Shown here one piece after another: positions 1 through 12,900 of a DNA stretch of 64,000 nucleotides. Numbering within the stretch: the first letter of the stretch is position 1; every line of letters starts with the position of its first letter. This stretch comes from Ianthella basta (Eukaryota > Porifera > Demospongiae > Verongiida > Ianthellidae), in contig OZ025879.1 of NCBI GenBank assembly GCA_964019415.1, positions 6,539,368-6,603,367 of the forward strand, given 5' to 3'. The position numbers and the translations under genes are program-made. The notes beneath the pieces are model-generated. The model saw nothing but the letters and a program-made list of their open reading frames with translations, did not search any database and had not been told where the DNA came from.

Positions 1-1023
1 TGACTGCAGGGAGGTAGGGGATCATCACCCAAGGGGAAGTACCACACATTAACTCAGTGGGTGTCACCTCACAAAACTAGTATGGCATAAAAACAAATTC
101 ACACTCCTGCAACCTCAGCACTTGACAGGTTCCACCTATCGCAATTCCGCCACACTGTACCTTGCACCTGACTGCACTTCATCGGCTCAAAGTAAGACCA
201 GGCACAGTGCAACTAAATATACACTAAATACACAGTTACATAATTATACAGCTTAGTGCTTATACATCAAGTCCTTCCTTCTTTGGTCTGCTACTAACTC
301 CCCTAGTCTCGCAGGACCAGACCCTTTTCTTTTGGTATTGCATAACCCGCCCATCCACTTGTGCAACAAATAGGTCTGGCCCAAAAGACTACTCCCTCCC
401 CATGTTTACAGCAGTGCCAATGGTAGGGGAGATGAAATGGCGGCATGCTTAGGTTAACATACTACCTTAACTTAAGGCTACTAACTTTAATAGGTACAAA
501 ACTTTAGTAACTTTAGTAAGTAGTAAAAATCACTAAAATTTGTACCCACCATTCTTTTTTGTACGAGTAAGTATACACAAAAATCTGGAAATTGCTACCA
601 AACACTAAATTTAGTTGCCACTAAATTTTGTAGCATATATTAAGGTAGTCCCGCCCGTGGTAGACGGGCTGGTGTTGACACCAACAAAGACAGGAGACAA
701 CAGTCTCTGTCTAATTGAACTGTACACGTGTGCTTGCATAATGTAATTTGGTATAGTATAGTCACTTCTGGCTGAGACCTCAAAATGGGACACAACGCAC
801 TAAGTGCATCAGAACAGGCTTAGTGTCTGGCAAGGCTAGAGTAAACGAATTAAGTAAATTATAACATGCTGTTCTGGCGCACAGACCTGATACAGCGACT
901 TGGATATAGACGGCATTACAGGGGAGAAGGAGGGGGGGGGGGGGGATTCGTTGAATGCATGAGATCAAAGACGCACACCACCACAATTATCACGTAACTT
1001 CCACTGGAATAATAACAGCCTAC
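1..1023. other. Left-edge non-coding stretch
   Basis: No exon is supported here. It presumably contains the downstream intron of the minus-strand gene whose first exon ends at 1024. It holds one short MITE (304-391), AT-rich sequence, and a run of G near 932-945. Exons of that minus-strand gene could lie further left, outside the window. Confidence 0.5.
304..391. mobile_element. Short TAGTC...GACTA MITE
   Basis: An 88-bp element starts TAGTCTCGCAGGACCAGACC and ends in a diverged inverted copy (AGGTCTGGCCCAAAAGACTA). The ends match two other elements in the window (42012-42805 and 58758-58870) that carry 9-bp target duplications. Here the flanks are similar but not a clean 9-bp duplication. 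It is probably a non-autonomous Mutator-like element; the family call is inference. Confidence 0.5.
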
Positions 1024-1252
1024 CTTTAACTCTCGCCCTCCTGCAGTAGATGAAGATGAGGGTGGACAACAGGACGGCGAAGAGAGCGTACAGCCAGTGG
1101 CTAGACAGGAGCTCCACCTGATACGCAGCCAGGTCCCATAGCTCATTCAACAGGGTGGACGCTGCTTCGACTGAACCCACCCCTACGGCGGTGTGGTCGG
1201 ACAGCTGAGGGGATACCGTTGGTTCGGATACTAGTACTTGTTCTCTGGCCAT
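1024..1252 (-). CDS. First coding exon of a membrane-anchored protein (partial)
   Basis: The open frame starts at an ATG in good context (A at -3, G at +4; 1252) and encodes about 76 residues. It ends at a donor, AAAG|GTAGGC, at 1024/1023. The protein begins MAREQVLVSEPTVSPQ, has an acidic/polar N-terminus of about 45 residues, then one strong hydrophobic helix (HWLYALFAVLLSTLIFIYC) followed at once by a basic stop-transfer run (RRARVK). This looks like a single-pass anchor facing the cytosol. An upstream in-frame ATG (1291) would add 13 residues. The layout resembles the N-terminal anchor of enzymes such as NADPH-cytochrome P450 reductase, but nothing catalytic is visible in this exon, so I name no gene. 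The rest lies leftward, probably beyond the window. Confidence 0.5.
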
Positions 1253-1787
1253 TTTAAGCCAGCCATATAAACGCCGGAGGCGCAACGACACGCTCTGGCC
1301 ATGGATACTCTACCCCCATGCTCTGACCGAGGTGTTTGACTATTAAATCATGGACAGCTATATGTGTTCGCAAATGGCTGATTTTTGAAAGGGAATTCGC
1401 GTTTTATTTTTGCGAACGGTAGCGTAATTATTCTCTTAATTAGCAATAGCTAAAAATTTATGCAACATACGTATCAATCACGTATCAGAAGGTTAGCTCA
1501 TGCAAAAGTCCCTTCTACGGTGATACCAGGGTTAGCTGCTGCAGCTCCTCTCTGAACTGCAATCTCCAAATCATCCAGGAGGGCTTTTCTCAGACCCGTA
1601 AGCAAGTTTTGAAAAAGGGGGGTTACAGTCCAGGAAGAGATGTCTGAAGGAAAATTTCCCACCCAATGACATCACAACAAAAGGAAGATGTTGTAAAAGG
1701 CCATACATGCATAATGTAATTGGTAGAATAGAACAACAAAGCTTGATAACAAAATGTTTCCGGTCCTCAATAAAGACTTGGAAAACT

Positions 1788-1875
1788 AAAAAAACGGTTA
1801 GGTTCTTAATTTTATGCACCCCAGCTCCAGTTTGTACACACCCAACAATCCCCCCCCCCCCCCCCCCCCAAAGCA
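1788..1875. repeat. Dispersed repeat with poly-C tract, copy 1
   Basis: The string GTTAGGTTC-TAATTTTATGCACC, a poly-C run and ATGGGCCTG also occur, diverged, at 3858-3952. The two copies share the order gene-free leader, poly-C, ATGGGCCTG. It is probably part of an interspersed repeat; family unknown. Confidence 0.5.
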
Positions 1876-2106
1876 TATGGGCCTGTCTCTGATGGTTCAA
1901 GTAGCGAGCCACTGTACATCTACTTTGTTAGCTCCTTCTTAGAGCCCTATGCCTAGATGTTTAAACACAACACAGGCATCAAAAAACACAATATATAAGT
2001 ACGTATGTACAATAGGAACATACAGGGAGTGGGTGGTATTAAATAGTGTTTGGATCATAGTACGGGCATTCCTGTTCTGCGTTGTGCCTCATTGTCTGAT
2101 GTGTGT

Positions 2107-2117
2107 GTACATCCACA

Positions 2118-2159
<42 letters not shown>

Positions 2160-2160
2160 C
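2107..2160. repeat. (TG)n microsatellite
   Basis: TG-dinucleotide run with a few interruptions, in the spacer left of PTRH1. Another (CA)n run with CG interruptions lies at 2607-2705, just past the PTRH1 stop codon. Cys-Val and His-Thr open frames over such tracts are artefacts. Confidence 0.9.
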
Positions 2161-2744
2161 ATGCATGCATAGTATTAATCCTGTAGAGAGAATGGAGAAA
2201 GAAGTCACAGGCACATCCAACTATCACAAAACACACAGTCATCACTGGCAGAGTGTATGTGTGGGTGCAGGTGGGCACATTATTACAGACTATTTTAATG
2301 TGTGAGTTGACAGCTACTGCACATCCACCTTAGAAGTGGATGAGAACACTACAGAGTTGGTGTCAATCACTTGTCTGAAATACATAGCACAACTCTTTGA
2401 ATTGCACAATGAAGACTGTCTAATGAGGCCAACTCTGGGCTACAAACACTTTGTGATATGCAGAAGACGGCTGTTTCACAGAACGGCAATACATTGTGTG
2501 TGCTGCTACTGTTTAGGAAAGGGTGGCTACTCTAGACAGATGGTCGACTGATTGCTAGAGAAATAATAGAGGGCTCCCTCTGTCCATGCTACATGTTGGC
2601 CCATAGCACACACACACACACACACACACGCACACACACACACACACACGCACACACACACACGCACACAAACACACACACACACACGCACACGCACACG
2701 CACACCTGTGACTTGATGGCTGGTTGGCTGTGTGTCTGCGTGTG

Positions 2745-4494
<1,750 letters not shown>

Positions 4495-4601
4495 CCTCAA
4501 GTTGGCAGTTTTGGCAACCAAATTTTAATGACCACCAGCAAATCTCGAAACGGACATTTTGATGCACGTGACATGTCAAGTGATAAACACACGCGCAGAA
4601 A
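4495..4601. promoter_or_regulatory. Putative bidirectional promoter of PTRH1 and DNTTIP2
   Basis: Only 107 bp separate the PTRH1 ATG (4494, minus) from the DNTTIP2 ATG (4602, plus), so both genes probably share one core promoter, unless a 5' UTR is spliced. I see no clear TATA box; CACGTG occurs at about 4565. The corresponding segment is missing from the second copy at 20700. Confidence 0.6.
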
Positions 4602-5435
4602 ATGGTGCTCACCAGACGCTCTGCCGCAGCTATAAGCAAGCAACGACTAAAGGAGAAGGCAAGGAAGGCCGAGCATCTTGACACAGAGGAGGAAGGGAGC
4701 AAGGAAGAAAGTACAGAACAAGAAGAAACGGAAACGGAGCCAGATGGCGGGCCAATATCCAAAGAAGACGCTGACAACGTTGAGCAGGTTGTAGAGAAGA
4801 TGGAGAGCGACTCGATGGAGAGTTTAACTGCAGCAGCTTGTAGCATCTTAAGAAGAGCAATGGTAGACGCGCGACCCGAGCGAGTAGACAGCGATGACGA
4901 AGTAATGGAAGAAGACTGTATGGAATCAGAAGGACCATCTGGTAACTTCATGCCTCTGTCTGGGACGGATCTTGTGGAGGAAACGTCCTTGAAGAAAAAG
5001 AAGAAGAAGAAGAGAGAGTTAGTTGCATTTTATGATATAGTGCAAGTGTGAGAATGCTACTTACTGGTATCCCTTTCGGTTCCATATTGCCCAATGAATG
5101 TGAAATTTATGCTGGCAGCAATATTTACAGTGATCAGCTTAACAGACCAGACCAGCCTTTAATATACGCAAGTGAACATGTACAAACAAGCTAGGGTAAT
5201 GCTGATCCAATTATTTTACCTGATCTTCTAATGGCCTTTTTCTGTTCTCCTCAGTCTTGCCCATTTGTCTTCAAGACTACAACCGGACCTACCAAAGACC
5301 TCATATTTGACTTTTGATAAGTTTGACTTTGTGAAGGATAGATTGCAGGGCAAGGCAGTGGGCGAGAGCTCTCTGAAGAAGAACATCGATGAGTTGGTGA
5401 GTGTGTAGTGGCATGTGCACTCGCACATATACACG

Positions 5436-5492
<57 letters not shown>

Positions 5493-5670
5493 TGCACAAA
5501 TTTACAAATTCACAGTATATTAAATTGTGCACGTTCTGATATTTGATACACATTCTGTCCCCCTCCCTTGTTGGTGCAGCTGGTGAAAAAGACAGTGTTG
5601 ACTGCTGATGTGGTAAAGAATGACACAGTTCCAGTGAGGCTGTCCAAGCACAAGCGACAGAGACTGAAGA

Positions 5671-5738
<68 letters not shown>

Positions 5739-6491
5739 GTTAGTTTAGAGGCATGGGTTTGCTGATATGTAATGAGTCACCTCATTCCCATCATTGCAGG
5801 CTGTTAAAGAACAAACAGCTGGAGATGCTTGGTTCAACTTGCCTGCCACTCAGATCACTCCAGAGCTGCGCAATGACTTGAAGGTGTTGCATATGAGAGG
5901 GGCTATAGACCCACAACGGCACTACAAGAAGGCAGACAACAAAGAACTGCCCAAGTACTTCCAGGTACGCAACAGGAACTCTGTCTGTGAATTTTAGACT
6001 CTAGCTCTATTTTCATTCCCACCCCTCACTGCCCCGCCCACCTAGGTTGGTCGTGTTGTAGGTGGTCCTTTAGATTTCTACTCTGGGAGGATTCCAAAGA
6101 AGCAGCGCCGAAACACCATTGTGGAGGAGCTTATGGCTGACATGAAATTCAGAAAGTGAGTCATTCGTAGCTAGCACCCCAGCATGCAGGTGCTGTTCTC
6201 CTCCTCCCCTGGGTATGGATGGCCCTTATGGTTTGGAGACTTTTCAATGCCAACCAGAGATGATCCATGTACATACCTTGTGAATCTACCTTCACACTTA
6301 ATCTGCATATCAGTGGGTTTTGGGCGTTGTTCGTTGGGACAAGTCCAGTGGAGTTTGTCTTACTGCTCCAAGTACTATACCTCCTTTTCAGATTTCAGAA
6401 GAGAAAGTTTCAAGAGCTGCAAGCGAAATCATCAAGTGGTACTCGGCGATACAGAAAGATGAAGAAAAGGGGACATTATAAGAACAAGTAG
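4602..6491 (+). CDS. DNTTIP2: DNTTIP2 / Fcf2 pre-rRNA processing factor, complete
   Basis: This is a nucleolar factor of the small-subunit processome, needed for early pre-rRNA cleavages (role known from yeast Fcf2 and human DNTTIP2). Exons: 4602-5017, 5255-5396, 5580-5672, 5800-5964, 6046-6155, 6392-6491. Phases fit throughout and give 341 aa. The N-terminus is low-complexity, rich in Glu/Asp and Lys, and ends in a Lys run typical of nucleolar proteins. The Fcf2 domain fills residues about 218-341: WFNLPATQITPELRNDL, then HYKKADNKELPKYFQ, GGPLDFYSGRIPKKQR and a basic tail RYRKMKKRGHYKNK. Human DNTTIP2 is longer, but mainly in the acidic N-terminal part. The exon-1 donor is GTTAGT at 5018, chosen because only it gives the phase needed by exon 2. 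The intron-3 donor opens straight into a (GT)n run. Confidence 0.9.
5433..5490. repeat. (CA)n in DNTTIP2 intron 2
   Basis: A CA run sits in intron 2, and a (GT)n run of about 32 units (5673-5736) begins exactly at the intron-3 donor. Both arrays recur at the same intron positions in the duplicated copy (about 21190-21302 and 21483-21581), but longer. They therefore predate the duplication and have since changed length. Confidence 0.85.
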
Positions 6492-6966
6492 TCACCCAGT
6501 TTTGTTCACTAATCACTCAGTTTTATTACTTCACATCAACTCCTTTTCCATTAATTTGGTCAACTGTCAGCTATGCAGCTTGCACGTGGGTCACTTGTGA
6601 AAGGAGCTTAAGACCCTACTCCTCCCTAGAACCTCACTTCTCACTGCTAGCTAGCTAAAAGCAAGTGGTGAGAGAGTTCTCACACCAGCTATATATTTAA
6701 TATTATGTAGCTAACTAAAAGTGGCCTTTGAAGTTTGTTCAAAGATTTATTGTTGAGGGTGTTCCCCAAATGTCATGCCTGGGGAACCACTGGTCTCATA
6801 CATGTATGCATGATTTAGCTAGCTACATAAACAGTGAAACTACTTGCCACCAAATATGGTCATCCCACGTGCCAAGCCACACCTCTTCATAATAATATAT
6901 GTGCAGAAGTTCCCCTAAAATACATGCATTTACAGCTACGTAACGATTCTGTGTGGGACATGTACA
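6492..6966. other. Spacer between DNTTIP2 and ANK-A
   Basis: It contains the DNTTIP2 3' UTR and the ANK-A upstream region. GCTAGCTA-type short palindromic strings are frequent. No ORF, RNA gene or clear poly(A) signal could be supported. Confidence 0.5.
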
Positions 6967-9900
6967 ATGGCGTCAAAGGATTTGGGCTCATCAGCATCAA
7001 CAGGAACCGACACAGGTTTGTTGGTTGTACAAAGGTAGCTAGCTATAGCTAACGCACTGAACCAGCCACTGAATTGGTGCAGATATCTAGCTAGCTAGAC
7101 AGGTACCTGATTCTAGCTATTTATGCATCTCGCTCAGATGAACTGGAACGTGGTTCCGAAGATCTTGGGGAATCTACGTGCACGTGGGGAAGTACGCAAG
7201 CAGTTGAGCAGCCAGAGCAAGAGTCCACTGCTAACGGAGAATCATCATCACGTTTCGAGTCCCCCACACGGCACCTGAATACCATGCCCTCTCCACTTCA
7301 GCCGCTGCCACATGATTCTCAAGCGGACCCGTACAAACACATACACAGACCGCAGCAACAACCGTTTTCCCCTCCACCGGCCACTGATCGCGACCAGTCG
7401 CCAGAAGTTGTAAACATGACCAATGTCACTATGTACTTCGGCGAAGCTAGAAATTGCCCTATCAATATTCTTCGCCCACGGTTGCAGCCAGGCGCCAGTG
7501 CCCCGGGAGCACAACGTGATTTCAGTGTTACACGAGTGTCAAGATTCAGTTCAGAGTTCGGTAGCATCATATCAAGAATCAAGGCAGCAATCAGGGATGA
7601 AGGGAAAGAAGATGACGTTCTGGACAGCGCTGCTGCATTGACAGGGATTAGACCCAGGGATAGGGTGTTTCCTCAAGCTGGCGAAGCTCAATCAATTGGG
7701 CATTTTTTCCGGCTGGGCAGTCAATATGAATGGTGGAATTGGCTAGATTTTGATAGGCTCTCCCTACTTCTAGATGTGTGCGAGTGCGCTAGGGCCCAAG
7801 AGATACTCAGAAATTATGCTGAATGCCTGTCTGCTCATGTCCATGATAGGCTAGCAGCACTGAATGCAAATCCACCACGAAGTCACCAGCACTGGCTCGA
7901 AATGAAATGCGACTGCGATCATTATAATATCACCATAGAAGTCATCAAGGAGCACAAGCAGTTCTTGATGAATCGCCTTCGGGTACCGCGAGAAGCCTTC
8001 ACCTTTTGCGATTACTATGAGGGGTGTGTCACCACCATATGGGTAGTTCACTCCCCAGTCCAAGCTGAAGCTATCAAGCAGCGCATCCTCACTTTTGATG
8101 GAGCTAAAACGCAGAAGACTGAGCATGGCTCCCTCGTCTCAGCACCCTGTGCATGTGACCTAACCTCAGGTGAGCCTGTCACCAAATTTGTATTTTGAAA
8201 TTGTCTGTACATGGCCATTGGTATTATATGTAGGTCTGTTTTCTAAATGCATGTGGGACTGGAATCATTTTTTCACATAATTCTCATATTGTGTTGACTC
8301 TTTAGTATCATATTGGCAATTTTCCCTGCCTTGTATTCACATCCGGGTTTATTGAGGCATATCTGAGTGCAGTATGTGTGTATTGGGAATTTGCTGCATG
8401 TAGTCCTGTTTGACCTGGTGAGGAATGACTCCCTGAACGTGAAAGGATGCACACCTGAAGACCTGTCTGTGAAGTCAAAGCAAGGGGAAACCCTGCTTAT
8501 GGCTGCAGTGAGAAGGAACAATTCTACCCTGGTTAAGGAGCTTTTGGAAAAAGGTCCTCCACAGGATATTAAAGACTTCAAAGACACTGAGGTATAATTG
8601 TTTTGTCTGTGAAGTCCTCTTGCATTGCAACTTGCCACTTTGGTCATGTTTCCACATAGTTGGAACAAACTGCAGTAACCTTTGCTGCCTGTCAAAATTA
8701 TTGCAAGTGCCTACAAGTACTTCTCAGGTAAACCCCATCTTCTAATGGAACTAAGGGTGAATAATTATGTATGATACATAGGACCATAATAACCAAACTG
8801 TTTGGTCTTTCTCCATTCCTGTGTCGTGCACAGCTACGGTTGCCATCCAGCTATTCCAGATGTTGCTGGAAAGGTACCGCTGTTCTATGCCTGTGCAAAT
8901 GACTGTGCTTCCTGTGTGAATCAGATAACACGCTATGACTCTGGACTCAAAGTGAGTTGATGCATACCATAAGGATGGCCATCAAGTGAGCACAAGTCAG
9001 TGTATGCATGATTTCTATTCATCACGTGCACAGCACCTACAGTGGACTGTCAAATTTCTCTCTGCTGTTTGTGTCTCGGGCAAAGTTATTCAAGCCATTG
9101 ATTTGGCAAAGAAGCGGTGAGGACAACCAACACAATCGAGCTCCTGTAGGTGGCTTGCTTAATAGTGCTTGCCACAGATCTGTCACTCTGTTACACCAGG
9201 ATACTCATGGTTGCATAATATTATAAGAAGAGGTGTAACATTAATTCAAATGAGGACAGTTTGTAGCAGTTGGTCCACTGCTGAGGTTTGATTGACAGAG
9301 ATTAATCACTGGGAATATTACACCAACCAGCCTCCTACACCAATGGTGTCTCAGGAGGCTGGGGGGCATCACGCCCTATTAATGGCAACCAGTGATCACA
9401 GCCTTCCCCCGCTAGTCATCCTACAAAGATGGTAGAGCCACAGACAGCTGTTTCGCCCTAGTTGGGGCTCATCAGTGTGGCGTACTGAAGGATGGTAGGA
9501 TGACTACTCTTGTGTCCACCACTAGTGAAACACTTGTGGTTTCGACAAGAGCGAATACTAATGGGGGAAGGCTGCAAGTCATTTACAAAAGCGTGACTTG
9601 GCGCAAGGTTGTTAAGAGGACAGTTTGTAGCAGTTGGTCCACTGCTGAGGTTTGATTGACAGAGATTAATCACTGGGAATATTACACCAACCAATTAATT
9701 CAAATGATTGTATCCCACCACTCTGGTATATCTCATTGCAGAAGGCAACAAAGGATTGTTGTTCCAGCTTTGTTTGAAGCTGCCACATCAGGGAACTTTG
9801 CACATGCTGCTGAGGTTCTGGAGGAAGGAGATGACCTAGATGCTAAGGTGATCTGTTTAATTAGTACACCGTTCAATTCATCATTGTACATTTGTCATGT

Positions 9901-12900
9901 TCTTGTACCCATTTGCAATGTGCATGTTCCTGGTGTACTTTGTGTGTAGGATGAAAATGGATCAGGGCCAGCATATGTGGCTGCTTGCCATGGCCATCTG
10001 GGATTCCTGAAGGAGTGGGAAATGGTGAGTCCTTTCAGGATCCATGCAAATAGTCCAGATTGCAAATTGAAGTAATTGTTATTGAAAATATGCATAGTAT
10101 ATGTCAGACTGATTGAATGGTAGTCATTATGCCAAACCTGGGGGGGGCCTAAAATTGAGCCCTATATTGAGTTGGCAATGGTGATTGCCTTGCCCCATTC
10201 GTCCAACGAAGATGGAAGAGCCACAGACAGCTGTTTTGCCCTGATTAAGGCTCATCAGTGTGGCGTACTGATGGTCAATCCATCAATCTATTGCCTCTGC
10301 AGTAGCTAATTGCAAGCAACTGCCTCCTTTCAGTGTCAGATAATAATAATGTAATATAAACCAAAGGCCCATGCATGCAGGATTCGATTATTACTATTCC
10401 TAGGCCGATGCCTTTCTCTTGCTATTTCAAAGTTCTATATGGACAGTTACTGAGTAATGAATCAGATTGTGTCTTAGGACTCATGCAGTCACCACTGCAT
10501 GGTCTTCAACACACCCATCAGATCAGCTGTGATTCTGGTCATAATTCACGCCTCACCACCCATTGTACAGTATGCAGCAACCCACACTATGTGTCATAAA
10601 TGTTTTACTATTTGTGAGTAAGAGGAGGGTCAAGGCAGGAGGTGCTAACAATACAGTTACAAGACATGCATACACAGTAAATTTGGTATATAGTGTTTCC
10701 AATCCACCACTGGTGTACCATGCACACATCGTTTTACAGTGTGTGCTGCTTGAAACACCACCCAATGCCGAGGGATGCGACTGGCTTGCACTGACAAATG
10801 TTTGCAGCAGTTATTATACAGTATAGCTTTTCACCAGTTTATCTTTGTATTGGATTCATTCTGTATGTAGCATGGTTACAAAGCTGTATGCTTCACTGAA
10901 GACAAAAGCACCATTCTGCATGGAGCTGTATTGAGTGGTGCAACGAATGTGGTGGAGTACGTCTTACATTGCATGGCGGATGAGAAAGCACGGGATACTA
11001 GTGCAAGAGGACCACCAGGATCAGCCCCCTGGGACGTGAATGCTAGAAATCACAAAGGAGAATCTGCACTGGAGCTAGCAGCTGTGAAAGGTACATATAA
11101 TTATACAAAATGTTTCCTCCAAAAATAAGGGCAGATGTAGGATGGTGCAGTGTGTACCTGCAAGGTATGGCAAAACCACCTGGCGGAAAAATCGTAGGAA
11201 CAAGGAGGAGCGCTGGTCCATGCAAAGAGGGGGGGCCAGTCGGTCCATGCAACAAGGAGGGCCGGTCCATGCAAAACCCAGGTCATTACCATGCGCTGAC
11301 TTTGAATACGTTTTCACCATCCTTACATCTGCCAACATTTTGCCGCGCTTGCGGTCTTGCTACCATCCCCTGTTTCTCCGCCTGCATATTATAGTGCAAT
11401 TGTACATGTGAGTGTGCAATAACAAGGGCTGCCACAGGAGACTATCCTATTGCATGCATATGCCCACTGCAGCTATATGTTCCCATGTACATATATCATG
11501 CCACCATGCTGCATGCATACATCCATGTACATGACTGAAGCACTAATGATGAAAGCCTGAATAGCCAGAAACTGCAGTCTGGTGTGCAGCATGGCGCATG
11601 CACAGCTGCACTTTGTACGCCGTATAAGCCATTCACATCCTGGATATAGGGAGTTTGAACTTCACAAGTGTTGACAGTGAAGTGTACAATGTTTGTACTG
11701 GTGTACACTGTAAAACAGTGTTGGATTCAGACCGCCATTGGTGTTTCTCAGGAACTAAAGGTATTAAAGTTGTTTGAAACCACTGCTTGTCCCTGAGAAC
11801 CACCACTGGTGGCCCAAAACCACCGCTGTTTTTACAGTGAGAGTCAAACAGAGAGGGCCTGAAACTGGGTGCACCGGTTTGCAGGCAGCAATGTAGTGAA
11901 GAGCAATGGTAAGCAATAACATGTACTAGCAGCTGAGCTGGGTGGTTTTTCCAGAGTCTCAACGTGTAGCAAGATGCATAGCTACATAAGTGATGAAGCC
12001 AAAGAATGTGGGTACTGCAGCTAGCTGTTACATCGAAACACGTAATGGACTGCATGGAAGAGCAGGAGGGCCTTGATTCGAGAGCACAGCAAAGTAGATT
12101 GAGTAGCAAGCAATTTGCAAGGATAAACCTTAGCTAATAACTATAGCGTACAGAGCACATGCAACAAAGCAGAAAGATGGGAAAATTGTAAGGCTGTACC
12201 TGTGGGTGTAAAGGGGAAGCTGAAGAGCTAGAATGGGCATGCAGTAGTAGTAGGCGCAGCAAAATGTTGGCAGATGTAGGGATGGTGAAAACGTATTCAA
12301 AGTCAGCGCATGTTAATGACCTGGGTTTTGCATGGACCGGCCCTCCTTGTTGCATGGACCAGCGCTCCTCCTTGTTCCTACGATTTTTCAACCAGGTGGT
12401 TTTGCCATACCTTGCAGGTACACACTGCACCATCCCTACATCTGCCCTTGTTTTTGGAGGAAACATTTTACATACCCTTGTTTCTCCACTTTTTATGGAA
12501 CACAAATTACACATGGGCCAGTCAACTTTTAAGGCTTCCAAACAACAGTGGCAACAAGGGGCATTGCAATGGACCAGCCCTCCTTGTTGCATGGATCGGC
12601 TGCCCCCCCCCCCCCCCTCTTTGCATGGACCGGCGCTCCTCCTTGTTCCTACGATTTTTCTGCCAGGTGGTTTTGCCATACCTTGCAGGTACACACTGCA
12701 CCATCCCTACCCAAGGGGCAGCATCATAGACACACTCATGTGTCTATAGTAGCACAATATGGGTTGTGCTGGGTGGGCAGCCTAGGGTAGGCTGTGGCAG
12801 GTGGGTCAAAGATATATATAATAATTATTACAATTACTTATGTTTGGATATGCGGAGAGTTAGTTGTGATGCAGGCTAGGACGGCAGAACGGGGGGTTAG

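Noticed and set aside
1024-1252. Naming the left-edge exon as NADPH-cytochrome P450 reductase
   Set aside because: Only the anchor layout fits; no flavodoxin-domain residue is present in the exon.
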